A stretch of 6,139 nucleotides of DNA from Erysipelothrix sp. UBA3383 (lineage in GTDB: Bacteria > Bacillota_I > Bacilli_A > Erysipelotrichales > Erysipelotrichaceae), in the NCBI GenBank assembly GCA_002358955.1, contig DEPV01000042.1, forward strand, positions 22,885-29,023, written 5' to 3'. Within the stretch, counting starts at the first letter, position 1, and each line of letters begins with the position of its first letter. The notes under the pieces are model-generated. The model searched no databases. It was not told the origin of the DNA and worked only from the letters and a program-made list of their open reading frames with translations. The position numbers were made by a program, and so were the translations under genes. Positions 1 through 5,495 of this stretch are shown here, one piece after another.

Positions 1-368
1 TCTTTAAGATCATTCAGAATCATCGCAGCCCCTAAAAGTCCTGCAGTATGGCCATCATGACCACATGCATGCATCAGTCCATCAACTTTAGATTTGTAAG
101 GTACATCTGCTGTTTCAAGTACAGGTAATGCATCCATATCACCACGTAGAAGAACCGTTTTACCTGGTTTTCCACCATGAATAATACCCACAACACCAGT
201 ACCTGCTAAAGGAAAGTTTTCAATTCCCAGCTCAGTAAGTACACGTTGTACATAGGCTTGCGTTTGAAATTCTTCATGTCCTAATTCTGGATTTTCATGG
301 AAGTGACGTCTTGCACTTACCATCTCTGGTAGATATTGTTTTGCTAATGTTTTAATGTTTGTAATCAT
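1..368 (-). CDS. M20D-family amidohydrolase, N-terminal part (runs off left edge)
   Basis: This is a partial metallohydrolase of the M20D group (hippurate hydrolase / N-acyl-amino-acid amidohydrolase type), which cleaves N-acyl or amide bonds of amino acids in the cytoplasm. The first 122 residues are visible. They contain the family blocks RRHFHENPELGHEEF (20-34), RGDMDALP (75-82) and MHACGHDGHTA (99-109), in which C102 and H104 are expected metal ligands. The rest of the catalytic domain and the dimerisation domain lie outside the window; family members are about 390 aa. The ATG overlaps the ATPase stop as ATGA, and AGAGG sits 6 bases upstream inside the ATPase gene, so translation is probably coupled. 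Its place in a lysine-riboswitch operon suggests a lysine-containing substrate (inference). N-acetyl-diaminopimelate deacetylase (DapL) belongs to the same family and is an alternative, but the HACGHDGHTA block looks more like the general acyl-amino-acid hydrolases. Confidence 0.9.
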   Translation of the reverse strand, partial: MITNIKTLAKQYLPEMVSARRHFHENPELGHEEFQTQAYVQRVLTELGIENFPLAGTGVVGIIHGGKPGKTVLLRGDMDALPVLETADVPYKSKVDGLMHACGHDGHTAGLLGAAMILNDLK

Positions 369-1102
369 TGGTTACCTCTGAATCGACTGACAAATGATTT
401 GGTTCGATCTTCTTTTGGATTGTTAAAGATTTCTTCAGGTGTTCCTTGCTCTAGAATTACCCCATTGTCCATAAAGACAACACGGTCGCTTACCTCATGA
501 GCAAATTGCATTTCATGAGTAACAACTACCATGGTTAACTCTTCATTTGCAAGATCTTTCATAACACTTAATACTTCCCCTACCATTTCAGGGTCCAGTG
601 CTGATGTGGGTTCATCAAATAATAATACTGTAGGATCCATTGCAAGTGCTCGCGCAATTGCGACACGTTGTTTTTGTCCACCGGATAATTGAATGGCATT
701 ACTTTTTGCAAAATCTGCCATCCCTACTTGTGTCAGCAGTGCCATTGCTTTAGCTTCTGCTTCATCACGTGTACGTCCCAGCACAACCATTTGTGGTTTT
801 ACACAGTTTTCAAGAACATTTAAGTTATTGAAGAGGTTAAAGTTTTGAAACACAATTCCAATACCCGTATGAAGTTTCTTAGAATCCATTGTAGCTACAC
901 TTTCACCATTGAGTAAAATATCACCATTGTCATAAGTTTCAAGACGGTTGATACAACGTAATAATGTTGATTTACCAGAACCTGATGATCCAATAATTGA
1001 AATAACTTCACCACGATTGATTTCTAAATCAATCCCTTTAAGAACTTTAAGATCACCGAAGTTTTTTGTGACCTCTTGAATTGTAATTAATGAGTGTGTC
1101 AT
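365..1102 (-). CDS. Polar amino acid (probably lysine) ABC transporter ATPase
   Basis: This is the ATP-hydrolysing subunit of an amino acid importer of the GlnQ/HisP type, acting on the inner face of the membrane. At 245 aa it has normal family length and is complete: Walker A GSSGSGKST (38-46), Q-loop Q86 in VFQN, signature LSGGQ (139-143), Walker B with D163 and E164, D-loop SALD (167-170) and H-loop H196. The ATG has an AGGAGG site (1108-1113) five bases upstream that overlaps the TAG stop of the permease gene, leaving only 9 bases between the frames. That makes it the dedicated partner of the fused binding protein/permease. No terminator lies between it and the amidohydrolase. The ATPase sequence itself does not reveal the substrate; lysine is inferred from the upstream riboswitch. 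In riboswitch-based predictions a lysine ABC system of this kind has been called LysXY; I leave the symbol blank. Confidence 0.96.
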   Translation of the reverse strand: MTHSLITIQEVTKNFGDLKVLKGIDLEINRGEVISIIGSSGSGKSTLLRCINRLETYDNGDILLNGESVATMDSKKLHTGIGIVFQNFNLFNNLNVLENCVKPQMVVLGRTRDEAEAKAMALLTQVGMADFAKSNAIQLSGGQKQRVAIARALAMDPTVLLFDEPTSALDPEMVGEVLSVMKDLANEELTMVVVTHEMQFAHEVSDRVVFMDNGVILEQGTPEEIFNNPKEDRTKSFVSRFRGNQ

Positions 1103-1111
1103 AGTCGCCTC

Positions 1112-2659
1112 CTATACCATGTTATCCGCATCGGTCATGGATGTTGGATAACTGCTTGGTCTTACTTTAGTTTTGTCCAAACGCATTTCTACAAAGCGTA
1201 GAAGCAGTGTTAGAACAGTTGTTAAGAATAAGTAAATTGCACTTGTAATGGTCCATGTTTGTAGGATCTGTAAGTTTGCTGAAGCAATTCCTGATGATAC
1301 AAAGAACAACTCAGAAACCCCAATAATATTTAATACTGAAGTATCTTTAACGTTAACAATCAACTCATTACCCAGTGCTGGAATCGCATTTTTAATCGCT
1401 TGTGGCAAGATGATGTGACGCATGGTCTCCCATTTGCTAAATCCAAGACTTGTAGCAGCTTCAAATTGTCCTGTATCCAGTGCTTGAATACCACCACGAA
1501 CCGTTTCAGCCATATAAGCACCAGTATTAATACTTACAACAATCACCCCGGCTAATAGGTTTCCACCTGGAAGATTGGTCCATCTGAAGGATGGGAAAAT
1601 TGTTGAAATACCAAAGTACATGATCATCGCTTGAACCATCATCGGTGTCCCTCTAAAGAAGGTGACATAAACATTAGCGATTGCGTTGCTAACTTTATTA
1701 CCACGAGATACAGCAATCAGAAGTGCAATTGCAAATCCTACTAAGGTAGCAATAACAGATAAGAATAGTGTTGAAATGGTTCCTCGAATGAAGATTGGAT
1801 AGTTACTTGCAACAATGTGACCCATTTGTTGAATGAAGTTTCCTTCAATATCATTTCCTGAGTTAACCGCAATATCCATTAATTCTTTTTTAACATTATC
1901 ATCAATCGAAGCAATTGCAGCATTCACATCCTCTAAGAGTTGTGTATTGTTTTTATTAATTCCAACGGATACCCCAACCATTGCATCGGTAAGCTCAAAC
2001 CCATCATCACCAATAATTGGAATGTATTTTAAATCAGGATGTTGAGCATTGATCATATCCCCAGTTCCATTATCACTAATGAACCCATCAATCTCTCCAC
2101 TTTGAAGTGAAATTGTCATCGTTGAGAAATCCTGTGTTAATTGTCCATGATTTGCTCCAACTAATTGTACAAGTAAATCTGGGTGGAATGTTCCAACCTG
2201 TGCAGTAATCAGTGCATCTTCAAATCCATAGATACCTTCACTATCTGCATAAGGTCCATCACTCTTAACAACAACCCCAAATTGTGTTAAATCATCAACA
2301 TAGTATGCATCTGAGAATGCAATTTCTTTCTTACGCTCATCAGTTGGTGACATACCGGCAATAATACCGTCAATGTCTCCCCCTTGAACTGAAAGGATTA
2401 ATCCTTCCCATTTTATTTTACGAACGACAAGATCACGATCTAATTCTTCTGCAATTAATTTTGCAATCTGAACATCATACCCTGCACAGTACTGTCCGTT
2501 TTCAATCGGTACAGCACCCCCCTCATCACTGGATTGGGTCCAGTTATACGGAGCATAGTTACACTCCATCCCCACCGTAAAGGTTTCTCTTGCTTGGGTT
2601 TGGACTGTACCTAAACCCATAAATACAAAGACACTCAATAGCACCAATAGCTTTTTCAT
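1112..2659 (-). CDS. Fused amino acid (probably lysine) substrate-binding protein and ABC permease
   Basis: One 515-aa polypeptide carries both the extracellular receptor and the membrane channel of an amino acid importer. Residues 1-23 are a signal peptide ending in TQA; there is no lipobox, since the permease part anchors the protein. Residues about 26-270 are a family 3 solute-binding domain, with SPTDER (104-109, R109 the expected carboxylate contact) and D196 in ISDNGTG as a likely amino-group contact. Residues about 285-495 are a HisM/GlnP-type permease with the FFRGTPMMVQ block (334-343) and the EAA loop starting at E400, with G406 and ILP at 417-419, which docks on the ATPase. C33 and C58 in the exported domain could form a disulfide. 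The ATG is preceded by AGGAG (2666-2670) six bases away. As a homodimer the protein would carry two receptors per transporter. Control is by the lysine riboswitch just upstream. Confidence 0.95.
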   Translation of the reverse strand: MKKLLVLLSVFVFMGLGTVQTQARETFTVGMECNYAPYNWTQSSDEGGAVPIENGQYCAGYDVQIAKLIAEELDRDLVVRKIKWEGLILSVQGGDIDGIIAGMSPTDERKKEIAFSDAYYVDDLTQFGVVVKSDGPYADSEGIYGFEDALITAQVGTFHPDLLVQLVGANHGQLTQDFSTMTISLQSGEIDGFISDNGTGDMINAQHPDLKYIPIIGDDGFELTDAMVGVSVGINKNNTQLLEDVNAAIASIDDNVKKELMDIAVNSGNDIEGNFIQQMGHIVASNYPIFIRGTISTLFLSVIATLVGFAIALLIAVSRGNKVSNAIANVYVTFFRGTPMMVQAMIMYFGISTIFPSFRWTNLPGGNLLAGVIVVSINTGAYMAETVRGGIQALDTGQFEAATSLGFSKWETMRHIILPQAIKNAIPALGNELIVNVKDTSVLNIIGVSELFFVSSGIASANLQILQTWTITSAIYLFLTTVLTLLLRFVEMRLDKTKVRPSSYPTSMTDADNMV

Positions 2660-2687
2660 TCTATTCTCCTCTTTTCTAAATTTGAAT

Positions 2688-2720
2688 AAAAAAAGACTTC
2701 AGTACGGTTGGCTGAAGTCT
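2688..2720 (-). terminator. Riboswitch-controlled intrinsic terminator
   Basis: The minus-strand RNA forms a perfect 9-bp stem, AGACUUCAG with CUGAAGUCU (2712-2720 with 2694-2702), around a 9-base loop, followed at once by a run of six U. It lies 29 bases before the ATG of the transporter gene, downstream of the lysine aptamer. It is therefore an attenuator rather than the end of a gene. Formation with lysine bound would switch transporter expression off. Confidence 0.93.
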
Positions 2721-2745
2721 AAGCATTTTTAGCGCCAATCCGTAC
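2702..2745 (-). promoter_or_regulatory. Candidate antiterminator pairing of the lysine riboswitch
   Basis: The RNA segment GUACGGAUUGGC (2745-2734) can pair with GCCAACCGUAC (2712-2702) over 11 base pairs with a single bulged A. The second segment is the whole terminator loop plus the closing base pair of its stem. The first segment is also the 3' side of the palindrome AUCCGUACGGAU (2750-2739), which sits where helix P5 of the aptamer is expected. The two pairings compete, giving a simple on/off model: lysine stabilises the P5-side hairpin and the terminator forms; without lysine the 11-bp helix blocks the terminator. The complementarity is seen directly; the mechanism is inference. Confidence 0.6.
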
Positions 2746-2885
2746 GGATCGAGTGATAGTGATATTTTCACTATCCCCACGAATAGTTTATGTCTAAACT
2801 ACACGTTCGGCGATGATTACCTTTCCATGGCGTCTTAGTATACCTACTCGACCACTTACTCTGATGCATCGCAACCTCTATTCAA
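2734..2885 (-). promoter_or_regulatory. Lysine riboswitch (L-box) aptamer
   Basis: On the minus strand the leader RNA carries the conserved L-box core in the right order: AGAGG then UUGCG (from 2880), GAGUA (near 2860), GGAAAGG (near 2823), CGCCGAA (near 2808) and UGGGGAUAG (near 2777). Helices visible by eye are P2 (GCGAUG 2872-2867 with CAUCGC 2815-2810), P3 (UAGUUUA with UAAACUA, 2801-2784), P4 (GAUAGUGA with UCACUAUC, 2775-2755) and a P5-like hairpin AUCC-GUAC-GGAU (2750-2739). The outer helix P1, normally formed by bases just before AGAGG, is not obvious. The element lies between a good promoter and an attenuator in front of an amino acid transporter. This is the standard setting for lysine repression and the main evidence that lysine is the transported substrate. 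Confidence 0.92.
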
Positions 2886-2894
2886 TTTCATACT

Positions 2895-2923
2895 ACTTTA
2901 CACACTATTTTCAGATTTGTCAA
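2895..2923 (-). promoter_or_regulatory. Sigma-A type promoter of the lysine transport operon
   Basis: A perfect -35 box TTGACA (2923-2918) is followed after 17 bases by TAAAGT (2900-2895), a four-of-six match to the -10 consensus. Transcription would begin near 2888, only a few bases before the aptamer core, as expected for a riboswitch leader. It is the best promoter-like sequence in the window. The spacer and -10 box belong to the second copy of a near-repeat that also occurs just upstream (2924-2942). Confidence 0.8.
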
Positions 2924-2942
2924 ACTTTTACATCATTTTCAG
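2895..2942 (-). repeat. Imperfect direct repeat spanning the riboswitch promoter
   Basis: On the minus strand CTGAAAATGATGTAAAAGT (2942-2924) is followed, after TTGACAAAT, by CTGAAAATAGTGTGTAAAGT (2914-2895). The copies share their first eight bases and most of the rest, and start 28 bp apart. The first copy overlaps a palindrome, ATTTTCA-G-TGAAAAT (2935-2949). The second copy covers the spacer and -10 box. This may be a small duplication or a pair of protein sites; I cannot tell which. Confidence 0.45.
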
Positions 2943-2965
2943 TGAAAATCTTTGAAATCGACTGT

Positions 2966-4195
2966 TTAAAGGCGTTTTTCACCTTCTAATGCACGGTATT
3001 GTGCAACATCATGGGAAACTTCTAAAGTTCCGATATAGTCCCCTTCATCATTATGAATTGCATAGTAAGCAATGTGGATAAACTTCTCTCCCATTTGAAT
3101 CCAGAAGCTTTCACTACTTTTAGCACCGGATTTAAAATCATTCAACATCGTCTCTACAGAATCCACTGATTTCGGGGGATGACAGTTTTGGACTTGTCGT
3201 CCAATGACCGATTTACCACGTACAAAGATACGATCTGGTGCCTGGTTGAAGTATTTCACCGTATCATCTTTATCAATGAAGGTCATATCAATCGGTAATG
3301 AGTTCATGATGTTTTCCAACTCTTCAAGATTTAAGTGTCCAATCTTAAAGTGCATGTTATTGGATAAGAGTTGTTCTTTAGCATCACGATCTTCACGGTA
3401 TGCTGTTACAAAATCTTTACGACGTGGCTTCCAGTCTTTCTCAGGTGCAACAAGACAGTACCCGATCTCTTTGGTATCATGTGCAATTTGCAGCCACTCA
3501 TCTTCAGTAAAGTAATCTACAATCATGGGTAACATAATGTTCTCTTCTTTGAAAATCATGTCTTCCATACGCTTACGAAGGCCTTCAAACAGTTCGATCA
3601 TATCATCTTGATCATTCTCAACAGACGTCTTAAAGACCTTTAGGTCCTCACGAATCTCATCATCAACGCCCCACATCACTTGTGGTGGTGCTGTAAATCC
3701 GTATTTCTCCATCAATGGGAAGAAACAGTTCTCTTTAACACTGTAATGTTTATCAATATCAAACAACAGGTTAATTTGCATCAGTAATCCCAACTTTAAT
3801 CCTGCTTCATGACTTTGATGATAAGCATTAAGTGCTAAATCAATTGTGGATAACTGTGCACTGATTGCAGCATTGGATGCCTTTAGCACTTGTACTGGAT
3901 GTCCCTCTTGTTCCATCTCACCTACTAAACCATGAATCTCATCAATGGAACCATTGAAGACATCAGCATGAATATCACAGAGTTTTTGAATCTCCATAAC
4001 ATCCATTCCTTCATCCACTAATACCTGCTCCATCGCAATAATTTCACTGGCATCTACAGAATCAAAATGTTCTCTGAATGTTTTCTTAACAACACTTGGA
4101 TCTTCACCATGATGAAGTCTTAAAATAATACTTTTAAGTTGTTGTACTTTCTCACTGTTAATATCAAGACTTCTATTATTTATCATTTCACTCAT
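2966..4195 (-). CDS. DUF438-hemerythrin-PAS domain protein, putative iron/gas or redox sensor
   Basis: This 409-aa cytoplasmic protein has three parts: an N-terminal DUF438 domain (about 16-84); a hemerythrin-like four-helix domain (about 95-245) with candidate iron ligands H99, H150 and E155 (HYSVKE), E218 and H239; and a C-terminal PAS domain of the DUF438-associated type (about 292-405) with the conserved block CHPPKS (338-343). It has no kinase, cyclase or DNA-binding domain, so any output must go through a partner. Hemerythrin domains bind a di-iron centre that reacts with O2 or NO, and PAS domains sense ligands; a redox or NO role is inference. I start it at ATG 4195, which follows a GGAGG site (4205-4209) and overlaps the upstream stop by 8 bases, rather than at the TTG at 4216, which has no good ribosome site. 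The preceding DUF1858 gene is probably its partner. I see no convincing terminator after the stop. Confidence 0.9.
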   Translation of the reverse strand: MSEMINNRSLDINSEKVQQLKSIILRLHHGEDPSVVKKTFREHFDSVDASEIIAMEQVLVDEGMDVMEIQKLCDIHADVFNGSIDEIHGLVGEMEQEGHPVQVLKASNAAISAQLSTIDLALNAYHQSHEAGLKLGLLMQINLLFDIDKHYSVKENCFFPLMEKYGFTAPPQVMWGVDDEIREDLKVFKTSVENDQDDMIELFEGLRKRMEDMIFKEENIMLPMIVDYFTEDEWLQIAHDTKEIGYCLVAPEKDWKPRRKDFVTAYREDRDAKEQLLSNNMHFKIGHLNLEELENIMNSLPIDMTFIDKDDTVKYFNQAPDRIFVRGKSVIGRQVQNCHPPKSVDSVETMLNDFKSGAKSSESFWIQMGEKFIHIAYYAIHNDEGDYIGTLEVSHDVAQYRALEGEKRL

Positions 4196-4418
4196 GATCA
4201 AGAACCTCCACTCCAACTTTCAAAAACGCTTCTTTTAAAACTTCAGGATCCATCGATAAATGGTTGATTGCAGTTTGAAGGTTAGTAACCCTTCCCACTG
4301 TGTTTACATTGATCATATTACCCATCGGTTTAAACCCTAGTTCGACTAACACATTTTGTATTTCTGGATACTTTGTAATGATTGAATGCAAAGTATCGCT
4401 TAATTGTACTGTTTTCAT
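4188..4418 (-). CDS. Small DUF1858-domain protein
   Basis: This is a 76-aa protein that is almost entirely one DUF1858 domain (about 3-66). Family features are the helix-forming KYPEIQNVLVELGFKP stretch (16-31), NTVGRVTNLQTA (39-50) and a C-terminal helix ending in GVEV. Many relatives carry a CxxC-like cysteine after the LG turn; this one has no cysteine, so it cannot bind a metal or cluster through thiols. The ATG has AGAGGTGG (4423-4430) just upstream. Its stop overlaps the start of the DUF438-hemerythrin-PAS gene by 8 bases, so the two are probably made together and may form a complex. DUF1858 domains also occur fused to or beside hemerythrin-like proteins, which supports a joint role. 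Biochemical function is unknown. Confidence 0.88.
   Translation of the reverse strand: MKTVQLSDTLHSIITKYPEIQNVLVELGFKPMGNMINVNTVGRVTNLQTAINHLSMDPEVLKEAFLKVGVEVLDHE
4204..4209 (-). promoter_or_regulatory. Ribosome binding site that fixes the start of the DUF438-hemerythrin-PAS gene
   Basis: GGAGGT lies 8 bases before ATG 4195, inside the 3' end of the DUF1858 gene. A longer frame could begin with TTG at 4216, but this site would then lie within it and nothing comparable precedes the TTG. The shorter product also starts directly before the normal DUF438 region. Confidence 0.8.
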
Positions 4419-4516
4419 ATGCCCACCTCTAGTTTTAGGATACCATACTAGCCTTATTAATTATGATGTATGAGCTCTGTTTATTTTAGAAATATGGTGT
4501 TCTTTAAGAAGGGTCT

Positions 4517-4532
4517 TTCATCATGCAATGAA
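4517..4532. repeat. Inverted repeat TTCAT-N6-ATGAA, candidate operator
   Basis: Five-base arms in inverted orientation are separated by six bases, the same geometry as sites of CRP/FNR-family regulators (TGTGA-N6-TCACA), although the arm sequence differs. It lies about 30 bp upstream of the best -10 candidate for the DUF1858 gene. A regulator is inferred only from position and symmetry. Confidence 0.4.
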
Positions 4533-4533
4533 C

Positions 4534-4559
4534 TTGTGAGAATCATTTATTTATCACAA
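4534..4559. repeat. Inverted repeat TTGTGA-N14-TCACAA, candidate operator or hairpin
   Basis: Perfect 6-bp arms lie with centres 20 bp apart, roughly two helical turns, between the terminator of the upstream operon and the DUF1858 promoter region. The arms match CRP/FNR half-sites, but the 14-base spacer is too long for a normal single dimer site. It could bind a regulator with spaced half-sites, or be chance in AT-rich DNA. Confidence 0.4.
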
Positions 4560-4561
4560 AG

Positions 4562-4585
4562 AAAAAAGGAAGTCCTTAGACCTCC
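4562..4585 (-). terminator. Intrinsic terminator of the PPIase-GNAT-MazG operon
   Basis: The RNA forms a 7-bp stem, GGAGGUC with GACUUCC (one G-U pair), around a four-base loop, followed directly by six U. The 5' arm is made from the final codons of the MazG-like gene and the loop holds most of its TAA stop codon, so the terminator is embedded in the end of the coding sequence. Confidence 0.88.
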
Positions 4586-4968
4586 TCCATTTCTTTAATT
4601 GCTTGTTTAAGTTTTTCATGAGGATCTTGCCATCCTTCAGGTTTAATGGTTTTACCCATTTCATTGAAGTGTGGTTTTCCATCAGCCCATAATTTAGACA
4701 TGTTAGCCTCTTGTACAATATTAAAAAGTACTTCCGGCTTCACACCCATTTCAACCAGTGTCCCTAATGCAAAGTAAATTGTATCAATCATAGCATCTGC
4801 TTGTTCAACAATTTCTGTTGCTTCTAAAAACTCATCGATTTCTTCTAACATCCATGTATAACGAGCATGTGCACGTTCTTTCTCCATGAATACTGGTTTA
4901 TCTGCTACTGGGTGATTAAAGGTTTCATGAAACTCTTTAACTGCTTCCCATTCTTTATTCATTCCCAT
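4576..4968 (-). CDS. MazG-like all-alpha NTP pyrophosphohydrolase
   Basis: This 130-aa protein of the all-alpha NTP-PPase superfamily (MazG / phosphoribosyl-ATP pyrophosphohydrolase-like) would split a nucleoside triphosphate or related compound to a monophosphate and pyrophosphate in the cytoplasm. The Mg2+-binding pattern is present: E42, E43 and E46 in LEEIDEF, then E55, D58 and D62 in EQADAMID. Family signatures FHETFNHPVADKP (13-25), ANMSKL (88-93), DGK (96-98) and the C-terminal KPEGWQDP (109-116) are also present. Housekeeping of damaged or non-canonical nucleotides is plausible; the actual substrate cannot be read from sequence. The ATG overlaps the stop of the acetyltransferase gene as TAATG, with AGAGGGG just upstream, indicating coupling. 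A second ATG two codons later (4962) is a possible alternative start. Confidence 0.88.
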   Translation of the reverse strand: MGMNKEWEAVKEFHETFNHPVADKPVFMEKERAHARYTWMLEEIDEFLEATEIVEQADAMIDTIYFALGTLVEMGVKPEVLFNIVQEANMSKLWADGKPHFNEMGKTIKPEGWQDPHEKLKQAIKEMEEV

Positions 4969-5495
4969 TATTGACCCCTCTTTTCTAATGTCTTAATCAT
5001 TTCATAATCATCCATAATATACCCTTCACCTATATCAAATTGGTGGGATGCTACATTTTTAAAGCCTTTATGTTCATACACTTGAATACTGCTGTTGTAT
5101 TTATTCACATACAGTCTAATGGTATCTACACCTTCACTGTATGCTAAATTTTCATACGCTTTTAAGATCGTGCTGAAGTAACCTTGTCCTCGAACATGAT
5201 TCAAGAGATAACACTTACTCATCAGTATCGCATCATCTTCAAATCGATAGGCTGTATACCCCACATTACGATTGGTATCACGAATGATGTAGTACTTTAA
5301 TGTACCACTTTTAATATCCTTTTGAATCGCTTCTGTTGATTGCAGTGTACTCAACATATAGTCTATCTGTTTTTGACCCAGGTTTGAAAGGTAATGCTCA
5401 TTCCAAATCAAACGTGCAAGGGATGCTACTGAAGCAATTTGATGTTCAGTACTAACCTTTACAAATTGAAGATTATTTAAGTTTTGTAAACTCAT
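4968..5495 (-). CDS. GNAT-family N-acetyltransferase
   Basis: This 175-aa cytoplasmic protein of the GNAT fold would transfer an acetyl group from acetyl-CoA to an amine. Seen in order (numbered from the ATG) are IWNEHY and QIDYML in the substrate-side N-terminal part (30-48), the acetyl-CoA loop HVRGQGYFSTIL (100-111), and motif B NKYNSSIQVYEHKGF (131-145). The loop fits R-x-x-G but has Phe in place of the usual small third residue, so binding may be slightly unusual. The acceptor is unknown. I start it at ATG 5495; the preceding codon is TTG (5498) and neither has a strong ribosome site. The ATG lies 23 bases inside the end of the PPIase gene, so translation probably depends on ribosomes finishing that gene. 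It is the middle gene of the block. Confidence 0.88.
   Translation of the reverse strand: MSLQNLNNLQFVKVSTEHQIASVASLARLIWNEHYLSNLGQKQIDYMLSTLQSTEAIQKDIKSGTLKYYIIRDTNRNVGYTAYRFEDDAILMSKCYLLNHVRGQGYFSTILKAYENLAYSEGVDTIRLYVNKYNSSIQVYEHKGFKNVASHQFDIGEGYIMDDYEMIKTLEKRGQ

Larger units (their letters stand above)
4419..4561 (-). promoter_or_regulatory. Probable promoter/operator region of the DUF1858-DUF438 unit
   Basis: The region between the upstream terminator and the DUF1858 start has no supportable gene. It must hold the promoter of the two-gene unit, but no strong -35 box is visible. TAAAAT (4488-4483) is a five-of-six -10 candidate with only a weak upstream hexamer, which would suit an activator-dependent promoter. 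Two inverted repeats lie upstream of it: TTCAT-N6-ATGAA (4517-4532) and TTGTGA-N14-TCACAA (4534-4559). The choice of -10 box is tentative. Confidence 0.45.

Noticed and set aside
1833..2045. Open frame on the plus strand
   Set aside because: It lies entirely antisense to the binding-protein part of the transporter, resembles no family and has no ribosome site; it is a by-product of the minus-strand codon pattern.
2935..2949. Palindrome ATTTTCA-G-TGAAAAT as a terminator of the DUF438-hemerythrin-PAS gene
   Set aside because: The stem is AT-rich with at most six pairs and a three-base loop, and no U-run follows on the minus strand.
3204..3515. Open frame on the plus strand inside the DUF438-hemerythrin-PAS gene
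   Set aside because: Antisense to a well-supported gene, with low-complexity Ser/Arg-rich translation and no recognisable domain.
4196..4216. Seven-residue N-terminal extension of the DUF438-hemerythrin-PAS protein from a TTG start
   Set aside because: It would place the strong GGAGG site inside the gene, has no ribosome site of its own and adds residues outside the DUF438 domain.
4534..4559. Canonical CRP/FNR operator
   Set aside because: The arms fit, but the spacer is 14 bases rather than the usual six, so I list it only as an inverted repeat.
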